From: Echinococcus granulosus
Taxonomy: Eukaryota; Platyhelminthes; Cestoda; Cyclophyllidea; Taeniidae
Length of the DNA: 20,632 bases
Direction: 5' to 3'
NCBI RefSeq assembly: GCF_000524195.1
Contig: NW_020170579.1
Span: 50,481 to 71,112 of the forward strand
The translations under genes were made by a program, and so were the position numbers. Numbering within the stretch: the first letter of the stretch is position 1; every line of letters begins with the position of its first letter. The notes below the pieces were generated by a model, which was not told the origin of the DNA, searched no databases, and saw only the letters and a list, made by a program, of their open reading frames with translations. Below are positions 12,120 through 20,632 of the stretch, piece after piece.

Positions 12120-12572
12120 GGTGTGGATAGTTGGTGCATGAGTGTAGCCAACTGTACTTCTGTTGCTACTATGTACAAGCCACCAATAATTCGCTGGACC
12201 ATTAAGCCATATGCGATCAGTGGAGGACTACGTTGGCCATGTCCTAGTAATGGTTAAAAACATTTCCCTGCTTCTCCCTTTTGATTTTGCGTCTTTTCAA
12301 CTCGTTTACTAAAGCACAGTCAGTAGTCGGTGACCCTTTGCATTCATGACGAAGTGTGGAGAGTGTATGATGATTGGTATGTATCCATGGCTTGTCATGC
12401 TCTGTAGAAGACCTAGGAAATAAAGGACATTTGCTGTCAGTAGTGGACATACTGTGGCCCTGTGGTACCGAGAAATGACCAGAAGCCGTATTGACCTTGT
12501 GTGTGCGCCAAGGAGCCCTGTTGATTTTATTTGGAGCAGTTAATTGCACTCCCGCGTTCTACTTGTGAAAAT

Positions 12573-12640
12573 AGCTGTCTTCCTTCTTTTGATTTGGCTT
12601 TTCTTCCTTCCTTCTTTCTTTTTTCTTCCTTTCATTTCTG
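12573..12640. repeat. Polypyrimidine low-complexity tract
   Basis: A run almost entirely of C and T on the plus strand, with TTCC/CTTT repeats and a core at 12598-12640. It is simple-sequence DNA with no array of uniform units. Confidence 0.7.
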
Positions 12641-13342
12641 AACCAAAACCATCTGACGGCCAAAGCCGGCATAATAAGGGGAACCTACTAAACAATATAT
12701 GATAAGTTATGGTGCCTTATTATCCCATATAACCACGGTCATTCAAAGGAAAACTTACAGTTTAGTAATTTTTCCATCACTGGCAATTCATAATAGGCAG
12801 CTTCCCCGTGACAGCACTACTGTCAAGTACTTGTAGGAGATGTTGATAACAACATAAACAACCCAGATTCAGGGTTTCGGGCGTTCAATTTTACGAAAAT
12901 TAGAAACTGACTTTTAGTACATTCGGCAGGGCTGGAAGCTGTTAAATTCGGTACACTCACTCAGTTCTCTTCTTTTGACAGACCATAATTTTAAGACAAC
13001 CCTTCAACGCTCTATGAAATCTACTGTTCTTGATGGTGTCAAGATCATGCAGAAGTTACACGCCAAAAATAATGCAAGATATTTTCTGCAGTCCTTACTC
13101 TGAAATCAGTGTATTTAATCAGAAGTCATCTTTCCTTTTGGTGTTCGGCTGACATTCTGATTACCCAAGGATTCAGTAAACCTGCCAAGGTAATTAATTT
13201 CATATACATCTACACTTAGCGGAAAATGTCATCTTATATTTAAGTCATTGAGATTGTCAATCCTTCAAATAACCAAAAAAATGTGTAAGTTAAAGATGCT
13301 TATGCTATTTAACACATGACTAACAAAAAATAAAAAAAATTT

Positions 13343-13358
13343 TTGACTGTACAGTCAA
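13343..13358. repeat. Perfect 16-bp palindrome TTGACTGTACAGTCAA
   Basis: Self-complementary over 16 bases, directly after an A/T-rich run. Roughly expected about once in three windows of this size by chance, so it is only a possible dimeric-protein site. Confidence 0.6.
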
Positions 13359-13921
13359 CGACATTGCAAAATGCGGAGTTAATTCATTGTACCGAAGAGT
13401 ACGTTTACAAAAGAGTTAATTTATTCTTTCTGATGAGCACGGATGTTGGATATGCATGTTATTCATCGAATCTCGAGCACCCTGAGATGCAGGCTCGTTC
13501 CCTTGACTATTGGTAGATGCATAGTGATGGAACGATGACTTTCTATTGAGGTAGTAATGTCCTTAACGGCATGCCAGACCTTTCCAACTTGCAGCAATAT
13601 ACTCTGCCTTAGTGCGCACTAGTGCTATTATCGAGGAACCGTACTTCACAAATCCTCCACCCATCCTAACATGTCGATGCAGAACACTAAATTCCTCCCA
13701 AATAATTAAACCAGGTCCACCGAGTAAATACGTGCAGCTACTTGGTTAGCAATACCAAACATAAGCGAAAAGACGCAACCTGGTATTGTTCAGCCATAAG
13801 TAGACCTGAGTTAATGTGGACTTAATCACAAGGCAGAGGTGGTACTTTGTCCTCCAGCCAATTCAGGTAGACAATCTAAGTGGGAGGCACTTGATAGATG
13901 CGGGCGAGTCTGCTGGCTGAC

Positions 13922-13941
13922 CGCGGCTGCTGCCAGCCGCG
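13922..13941. repeat. GC-rich hairpin, 8-bp stem with CTGC loop
   Basis: CGCGGCTG (13922-13929), loop CTGC, then CAGCCGCG (13934-13941). All stem pairs are Watson-Crick and mostly G-C, in a GC-rich island inside AT-rich DNA. It would fold stably as RNA or DNA, but there is no surrounding gene to connect it with. Confidence 0.6.
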
Positions 13942-16192
13942 ATGTGTTCCCTTATCTGCCCAACTCACCAGGCTAATCTGCAGCGAGAGGCTGTGTTTAA
14001 TGGTTCCCATTAACTGGACAATTTCACCGGAGTTGGTGCCATCAAGGGATAGATTGAGTCCGTGATCAGACGACTACAGAATTGTGTTACAAGGACTGCA
14101 ATCTGCTGTAAGCAGGAAAGGGAAATGCTGTTTAGGTGCTAATCATGATAGGTAAGTAAAAACAGTTTAACACCCAACAATCCCTCCGGCAATGACTCAT
14201 CATAAAAAAGATTCCAAATTGCTGTATTCATAAGGTCAGCAAGTTCTTTACCAGTGCCGATTCAGCATTCAAGTTTATGCGCTGAAGTAGAGCCTGAATA
14301 GGCTCATGAGTGTCTTCGTGGTAAGTTAATCATAGAGTCGAGGATGACTGCCAAGTTTAAAAGTACTTCAGATCTCAGTGTTGTTCATAATACATATTTT
14401 GCAAAATAGCAAAGCTGCAATAAAACGCTAAATGTCGAGGTAGGCACTAAGCTAGTAGGAAAGGAGACTATATTAATTGCAAATAGCAAATAGCATAGCT
14501 CTATTCTTCTTTTCCTAGCAGAAAAGTTTTGGTGCACTAATTTGTAATCATGCCATATTGCACACATGGTTTGGCAGCACTTCAATCATGATCATGCAGA
14601 CGAGGTAGAGCACACTGCTATTCGTTAAACTTCTACTGTAAACAATTTTTGTGAGTAAAACTGCAACTACTGCATGATGGCCCTCTTCCTTGTTTCTTTA
14701 AAGACAGGCAATTTGAAGCTCTCTGATTGTAGCCACCACGATGTAAAGCATCCACCATTTCAAAGCCTTGAAAGTACAAATTCCATAATTTGGCTCCTTC
14801 TGTCTGTGAAAAACCAAAATATTAGAAGTGGTGAAGGTAAATGCTAGTAATAACTCCTCCGCAACTTTCATTCCACGATGTAGTTATTGTGAGAGGTTCA
14901 ACCTGTCCTCCTTTCTAGCACGCCACAACACTGTGTACTTGCAAGAAAAATCATTCAAGCGAAACAATGTACTTGCCAATAATGGGGAGATTTCCTGTGG
15001 ATGTGCATGCATCTTTTATTCATTGAGGGATTATCGCCTTAAGCTTAAGAATTGAATGCAAAGATTGGATTTCACAAGCTCTGGCATAGCAGTAGGTGGC
15101 TTCTCTGAAATAGTTGAATAAGGAAATCTGGACCACCCGTCTACTCAATCTCATCCCCGTTTGTCCAACTGTATACAAGTTTATTGCAAAAAACGGGCAT
15201 TTAATTAAGCCCATCTTAGTTAAACTAAAGAATTCAAATGGTAAAATCACATTAATCAACTTTGGCGGCCACCTGGCATTACTTGTGGGTGCATTGCTGA
15301 AGTATGCAATTGCAGTGTACATGGTGGAAGTGGTAATCTTGCTTCTATTTAAAAAAATCTCTGACTAGAATCACCCTGTAAAGTTTAACCATCAAGTCCC
15401 AATCTCGCACAGTGAGTGAAATCTAGACCAATGACGCAGTCCCTGTAAAGTAGCTTCCTGTTAATGCAGGCTTATGAAAGAAGAGTGCTAGTCCGTACCA
15501 TAGGAAAAGCCTGTCAATATCCACACCCGTATTCGTTTTCTCAATTCCGAAATTGCACTGTTAAAAGTGCGTTATGCGTTTGCGCTCCATCTGCTCTACA
15601 TTCCATGGGAAACACGTCGAGATGGAGGGAAGTTTTGCATGGAGGAATTATATTCGCGAAGTGTACAACCTTCTCATTGTATTCAAAGTAAACTTTCAAT
15701 TGAAAAGATTAAGGTGACTGCATTCGGTTGAGTGATCAATCGCAGTACGCTTTGGCACTGATTTAAAGTGTCATTACTTCATGCATAACATCTGCTACCA
15801 GTAAGGCAGATTTCATACACATTTTTCTTCTTTTTAGCCAGTCAGTTTTAAGTGTCACACAGCCTCAATAAATGCTTCTTTGCCATCTACACAATTAAAA
15901 ATCCCGGTTTTGTTGTTTTAAATGAGGACGGCATTCACCCTCATCATACTTCTGCCATGTCCCCTTATTTTGCCTAAACATAGAATGACAAGAGGGTGAT
16001 TGGCATTTGTGGCTCGCATTGCTCGCGCCAGTGGTGATACACGCGTCCAAATGCTTGTGCTACTTAAGTGAATAAAGTAGAAGCCATTTACGTAAAATAG
16101 AAATGAGGTATTTTGCATATAGACTGAAGTGAATGCCACGTGAGAGGGAAATTTTTCTTAGGCCTTCAGGTTGTTAGAAGGTGGATTTTTGT

Positions 16193-16270
16193 TTCATGAA
16201 ATTAAGCTATCCTGCTAGAAATTATCACCCCTTAAACATGATTTTTGCAACTTTCCTACATGGAAATTTC
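16193..16270 (+). promoter_or_regulatory. Two weak heat-shock-element half pairs upstream of the HSP70-like gene
   Basis: TTCATGAA (16193-16200) and GAAATTTC (16263-16270) each have two inverted nGAAn units with the correct 2-bp spacing. A functional HSE normally needs at least three contiguous units, and neither site has a third. A TATA-like CTATACA near 16474-16480 lies only about 30 bases before the ATG. Classical strong heat induction is therefore not supported by the sequence. Confidence 0.2.
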
Positions 16271-16508
16271 ATTTTCAAAAGACTACGGGTCTTTCCTAGA
16301 TGCTCGTAATTTACAATTTTCTGTAGTTAACTAAGACAGGCTGACAGTGCAGTCAGCGTTTGTCGAAAGACATTTCATTCGTAGTTGTTTAACAAAAATC
16401 ATTTCTTCCAAAGTGACCTCAAAAAAGAATCGAAAAACGCATTTGAAAGGCCCTTTTTAGAGTCAGTGTCAGACTATACACATACGGATTGGTGCATCCC
16501 ACGAAAGC

Positions 16509-18323
16509 ATGTCAACAGGTCCAGCTATTGGCATTGATTTGGGCACGACTTTCTCATGTATCGGTGTTTTTCAAGACGGTAAGGTAAAAATCCTTGCCAA
16601 CAATCTGGGTTACCGCAAAACTCCGAGTTATGTGGCCTTCAGAGATAAAGAACGAATCATCGGTGATGCCGCAAAGAATCAGGCGGCCGTAAACCCCACA
16701 CATACGGTTTTCAATGTGAAACGGCTAATTGGGCGCCGTTTCAACGATGAGGCAGTGCAAGGTGACATGAGACGATGGCCATTTAAAGTGATAAATTCAG
16801 GAGAGAGGCCGAAGATTGAAGTAAAGCACCGCGGTGTGACGAAGCAATTCACAGCGGAGGAGATCTCGTCTGTGGTGCTGCTGAGGATGAAGGAGACCGC
16901 AGAGGCGTATTTGGGTGAGAGGGTTAAAAATGCAGTGATTACAGTACCGGCTTGTTTTAATGACAGTCAACGTCAGGCGACGATTAATGCTGGCAAAATA
17001 GCGGGCTTGAATGTGATGCGCATAATCAATGAGTCGACAGCAGCTGCGCTTGCCTACGGTTTGGACAGGAGAGTCGACAGGCAGCGCAATGTGCTCATCT
17101 ACGATTTGGGTGGTGGTACTTTTAATGTGTCTATCGTGTCCATAGAGAATGAAAATTTTGAGGTGAAGGCCGTTGGTGGTGACACGCATCTAGGAGGTGA
17201 GGACTTTGATTCTCGACTGGTGGATCACTGCGTGGAGATGTTTAAGCAAGAGCACAAGGGAAGAGATTTGACGACCAGCGCAAAAGCCATCAGCCGTCTG
17301 AGAAAGCAGTGTGAAAATGCAAAGAGGACATTGAGTTCGGCTGAGCGCACGAACATAGATGTAGAATCGCTGTTTGAGGGTATCAATTTCTCTGCATCGA
17401 TCACACGTCGCTGTTTTGAGCAATTGTGCTTAGACCTCTTCTTTAGGACGCTAGAGCTTGCGAAGAAGGCATTAAGTGATGCCAAGTTGGACATGGCTGA
17501 TGTTCACGAGGTATTGTTGGTGGGTGGATCGACCCGTATTCCAAAGGTGCAGCAGTTGCTGCAGAACTTCTTTTGTGAGAGTAAGTTGAACAAGTCCATA
17601 AACCCGGATGAGGCAGCAGCTTACGGTGCGGTGTTGCTGGCATCCAGTCTCACTGATGAGAAGCCGCTGATGCTGGTGGAAGTGGCGCCACACTCACTGG
17701 ACTTGGTGACAACAACGTTGATAAAGCGTAACACGAAAATCCCAACGAAGACGTCAGAGGTCTTCACTACATCTTCTGACTATCAATCGAGTATGTCATT
17801 CCAAGTGTATGAGGATGGGCATACAACGGCAAATGACAATAACTTGCTGATCGAGTTCCAGTTGTCAGGTATCCCATTAGCGCCGTGCGGTGTTCCTCGG
17901 GTTCAAGTGACCTTTGCTATTGACGAAAATGGCATTTTCGATGTGTCGGCAGTGGACAAGTCGTCGAGGAAGCAGATTGACATCAGTATTAAGAACAGGT
18001 GTTGTCTGTCGGAGGATGAGATTGAGCAAGTATTAAATGATGCGGGGAGGTTGAAGTGGGAGGATGAGAAGCAGAAGAGTAGGATGGCAGCGAAGATTAT
18101 GCTGGAGAAATACATCTTCACCATAAAATCCAAGATAGAGGACGACGAGGTAAAGCAGGAGACATCGGAGGAGTTTCGCGAAAATGTGCTTACCATGTGT
18201 GATACGATGCTCAAGCAAATAGACATCGACCAAATGGCCACAAAGGAGGACTACGAGCTTATGCACACAAAGGTTGAGAGTGTGTGTGGCCCCATCATGG
18301 CAATGAACATACTCAGTCCGTGA
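16509..18323 (+). CDS. Divergent, tail-less HSP70-family protein (intronless)
   Basis: A single 604-residue frame with canonical HSP70 layout. The ATPase domain (about 1-383) has the signature IGIDLGTTFSC (7-17), K71 in FNVKRLIGRRF, E175, DLGGGTF (199-205) and VLLVGGSTRIPK. A linker PLMLVEV (about 386-392), a substrate-binding beta domain (about 393-500) and a helical lid to the end follow. Numbering matches human HSC70 exactly through at least 206. Odd features are D206 replaced by N, P176 of INEPTAAA replaced by S, Y149 by C, loss of five residues (the ETAGG of LSLGIETAGG) between L399 and V400, and an end at CGPIMAMNILSP without GGMP repeats or EEVD. Lacking EEVD it should not bind TPR co-chaperones such as CHIP or HOP. 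No signal peptide, so probably cytosolic. The frame is intact and its G+C exceeds the flanks, arguing against a dead copy. Fits the non-canonical HSP70 expansion reported in tapeworms; exact function unknown. Confidence 0.95.
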   Translation: MSTGPAIGIDLGTTFSCIGVFQDGKVKILANNLGYRKTPSYVAFRDKERIIGDAAKNQAAVNPTHTVFNVKRLIGRRFNDEAVQGDMRRWPFKVINSGERPKIEVKHRGVTKQFTAEEISSVVLLRMKETAEAYLGERVKNAVITVPACFNDSQRQATINAGKIAGLNVMRIINESTAAALAYGLDRRVDRQRNVLIYDLGGGTFNVSIVSIENENFEVKAVGGDTHLGGEDFDSRLVDHCVEMFKQEHKGRDLTTSAKAISRLRKQCENAKRTLSSAERTNIDVESLFEGINFSASITRRCFEQLCLDLFFRTLELAKKALSDAKLDMADVHEVLLVGGSTRIPKVQQLLQNFFCESKLNKSINPDEAAAYGAVLLASSLTDEKPLMLVEVAPHSLDLVTTTLIKRNTKIPTKTSEVFTTSSDYQSSMSFQVYEDGHTTANDNNLLIEFQLSGIPLAPCGVPRVQVTFAIDENGIFDVSAVDKSSRKQIDISIKNRCCLSEDEIEQVLNDAGRLKWEDEKQKSRMAAKIMLEKYIFTIKSKIEDDEVKQETSEEFRENVLTMCDTMLKQIDIDQMATKEDYELMHTKVESVCGPIMAMNILSP

Positions 18324-20632
18324 GCACGGAGATATGAAAAGTAAAATGGATGAGTCTACAAATTAAATTATCTCCTCTTCATTCGATCCTGGGTCACTCG
18401 AAGTCACGAAATCTGGAAATGGGCTTACTTTGCTGTGATTGCCTAACAGTAACCCGTGGGGATTTGTTACCTGCTATGCATTTCAGTGACTATACATGTA
18501 AGCACTTAGCTATCCATTTACCCACAAGCATTCAGCACACTTCTTTACTTAGTTATTTGTAACACGTCATCGGCCAGTGAAGTTTCAAAAGCAGGAATCA
18601 GCTATTACTTCACTTCATATTTTTTATGAAATTACCATAGGCAGTTCAACAATGGGCCTTGTCATATTGTTAAGGTTTGGGACAGTAAAATCAATTACAT
18701 GCAATTGGCTTGAAATACATATGGCTTTTACTATTTAAATTGACGCTTCCAAATTTGTGCCACGATTCAACGGTTCCTCATTCCACGGAAGTATGGTAAA
18801 ATGGTCACTAACTGCTCGTCGTCATTAAGGTAGAAGGTACCTTTCAAGGTGGTTACAACAGGACAGACCAAGTAGAAGTTTAAACAAAACTGAGCAATAA
18901 TAGCTTTTAATCCTCCCACGAACACTTTTGTATCCGAGTGTGCAATCGTACTTATTTTTCCACATTTTGTCTTTAGTCATTCAAATATCCGCGCCAATAA
19001 TTACAATGGCCTATCATATTTGGACGGGATAATCTAAGTCAAAAATCGGCCTGTCCAAACCAGCGCTCCGAGCTGGGATTTTTAGTAAAAATGTGCAATA
19101 ATTAGTCCGTTGCACATTTCTTAATTAGGGTCAAGTGTTGTTGGCTATAGAAGGTTCTTCAGCCGATATTGCTTTAAGAATTGAGGGAGGGAAAGATTCT
19201 GCTGTTGGGGTGTAGGGCATTGATCATGAGATTAGGATTAGAAGTTAGAAAGTTGTCTCCTTAAAAGCCAAAGCAACTCCCTTCACTGCTTTAAAACGCG
19301 AAGGTGTAATATTGTGAATCATGTATTCCTTGAATTATTGCTTTTGGATTAGTAAAGTCATGGCTACTTACTTCCACGATATTCTAATGCTAGAAAATTA
19401 AACTCCTTCCCCTACCCTTCCACCTTTTAAAACACGAAGTCACAAAACCCAAAAATGTGATTATCTAGATGTGAGAATGTATGCATTTACCCATTTTAAT
19501 GATCGAAGATGGAAAAATAATTTGACCTGACCTGTAAAATGTGCATGCAGGAATAGTGACTGCCGATCACACTCCTATCAATGCTGGAAAAAACTTTGCG
19601 TTTGAGAAATGGACTTAAATTTCACTCTGTTCAACAATAAATGCAACTGTGCTGGTCAAGTAGATGTTAATAACTAGACACGAAGGGTTATTCGTACGTT
19701 GGGAATATGAAGCCAATTGACTACCAACTAGATATCTTTTACCTTTTATCCATACAACTCTCACCATCTAAAATTCCCACGGATTAGACAGAGATGGATA
19801 ATGATCTGAAGAAAGCAATTGATGGGTGATGTCCAATCCTTTAGGCGTGGACATTGACTGACAAAGATACTCAAAATGAATTTTTAGTTATATGTGATTA
19901 AGATGGCACAGATTTCGGGTTCAAGTATGTCATTAATCTTCTTAATTTGAGAAAAGAGAAATGTTTCATTTGCTTCATATTTTAGTAACTGTGAGCTGCA
20001 TGAAAGAAAGACGACAATCGCTTTGCTGAGTGATCTGCTAATTAAGCAACGTTAGTCTTCTTTAAAATTAAGAAATTGAATTTGGAAAGTGCATAGACGT
20101 AGAGGATGTAAGGATAGAAAAACAGCTACCGAATGCTATTCTATGAACTTTTGTTAACAATTTCGGGGGTGAATTTGCCAAATGAAATATCTACTTGCTG
20201 ATGCAAAGAGAATTGTTACAGTTTAAATCCAATCTCTAATTCATAAGAGGAGACACAGTCTATGATGAATGAGTGAATTGATGAGGTGACCAGTATAGTG
20301 CATCCCTTTATCCCAACTAATCTAATTGCCTTTGAAGTGAGGTGTTTGTGCATTAAATGTTCTTTTTCACGAAGTATTACATGAACCTGAATAATTACCT
20401 TTAACCACCTCTCATCTTCCCTGTGCTCCTGCTTTCACCCACGTTTTCGTGCCCAACATTGCGTCAAACAGAAGAATATGACTTAACAGATGTTGATGGG
20501 ATCAGTCCTATGTGCGTGCTCAATTGTATAGTACGGACCTCGATTCTTTGCATGCATGCGTTGTGTGATTGGTACAGTTCAGATCACAATAGTAAGTGCC
20601 ACAGTAATTACTGCATATCTGTTCACACATCC
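18324..20632. other. 3' flank of the HSP70-like gene, no further gene seen
   Basis: AT-rich, with no open frame that resembles a protein and no RNA gene recognised. I saw no copy of the 1 kb repeat here by eye. Confidence 0.5.
18362..18367 (+). terminator. Likely poly(A) signal of the HSP70-like gene
   Basis: ATTAAA, the commonest variant of AATAAA, begins 39 bases after the TGA at 18321-18323, followed by T/C-rich sequence. Position and context fit a very short 3' UTR. Confidence 0.45.

Larger units (their letters stand above)
8241..16150. other. Long gene-free stretch between ATE1 and the HSP70-like gene
   Basis: Nearly 8 kb in which I find no coding frame, tRNA, rRNA or spliced leader that I can support. 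Open frames are short, low-complexity and unlike known families. It holds a pyrimidine tract (12573-12640), two inverted-repeat structures (12060-12119, 13922-13941) and a 16-bp palindrome (13343-13358), described separately. Old transposon sequence too decayed to recognise by eye is likely. Confidence 0.5.

Noticed and set aside
12244..12549. 101-codon minus-strand opening with an internal ATG
   Set aside because: No domain, no splice partners and low-complexity lysine-rich end; nothing to separate it from a random open frame.
15020..15322. Minus-strand frame with YTVGQTGMRLSRR, similar to the GIY-YIG nuclease motif of Penelope-like retroelements
   Set aside because: Only about a dozen residues resemble the motif. 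The expected upstream cysteine block and RT sequence are absent, and the rest of the frame is unlike the family. Chance is as likely.
16797..18266. Several long minus-strand frames inside the HSP70-like gene (for example 16797-17189 and 17903-18241)
   Set aside because: They are antisense shadows of a clearly coding frame with strong codon bias and have no sequence resembling proteins.
19905..19935. GGGTTCAAGT, similar to a tRNA T-loop
   Set aside because: No acceptor stem, anticodon arm or D-arm can be folded around it on either strand.

Overview
The window looks like gene-poor, AT-rich nuclear DNA of a parasitic flatworm, most likely a tapeworm. The reasons are a metazoan-type spliced gene with two very short introns (39 and 40 bp) beside introns of 81-85 bp, an intronless divergent HSP70 of the tail-less kind known to be multiplied in tapeworms, and decayed retroelement fragments. 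The species is inferred, not proven.

Left part (1-4250). A GC-rich, coding-like segment touches the left edge and may be the last exon of a neighbouring gene. It is followed by a decayed Ty3/gypsy polymerase fragment (about 1079-1530) and a possible second reverse-transcriptase fragment (about 2406-2560). Next comes a roughly 1 kb repeat arm (about 3050-4025).

ATE1 (4277-6172, minus strand). This is a complete six-exon gene for arginyl-tRNA--protein transferase. The splices I assigned by hand keep the frame throughout and give 522 residues, close to the roughly 518 of vertebrate ATE1. A TATA box and three inverted CCAAT boxes lie just upstream.

Right of ATE1 (about 7225-8240) there is a second copy of the 1 kb repeat in the opposite orientation, so ATE1 sits between two diverged inverted arms. 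Both arms share a 68-codon frame whose nature is unresolved.

8241-16150 is a long stretch with no gene I can support, only short palindromes and a pyrimidine tract.

HSP70-like gene (16509-18323, plus strand). This is one uninterrupted 604-codon frame with a complete ATPase domain, but with unusual changes: Asp206 to Asn, Pro176 to Ser, a five-residue loss at the start of the substrate-binding domain, and no GGMP/EEVD tail. The last 2.3 kb (18324-20632) holds only a likely poly(A) signal. The two real genes are unrelated in function and there is no operon logic.
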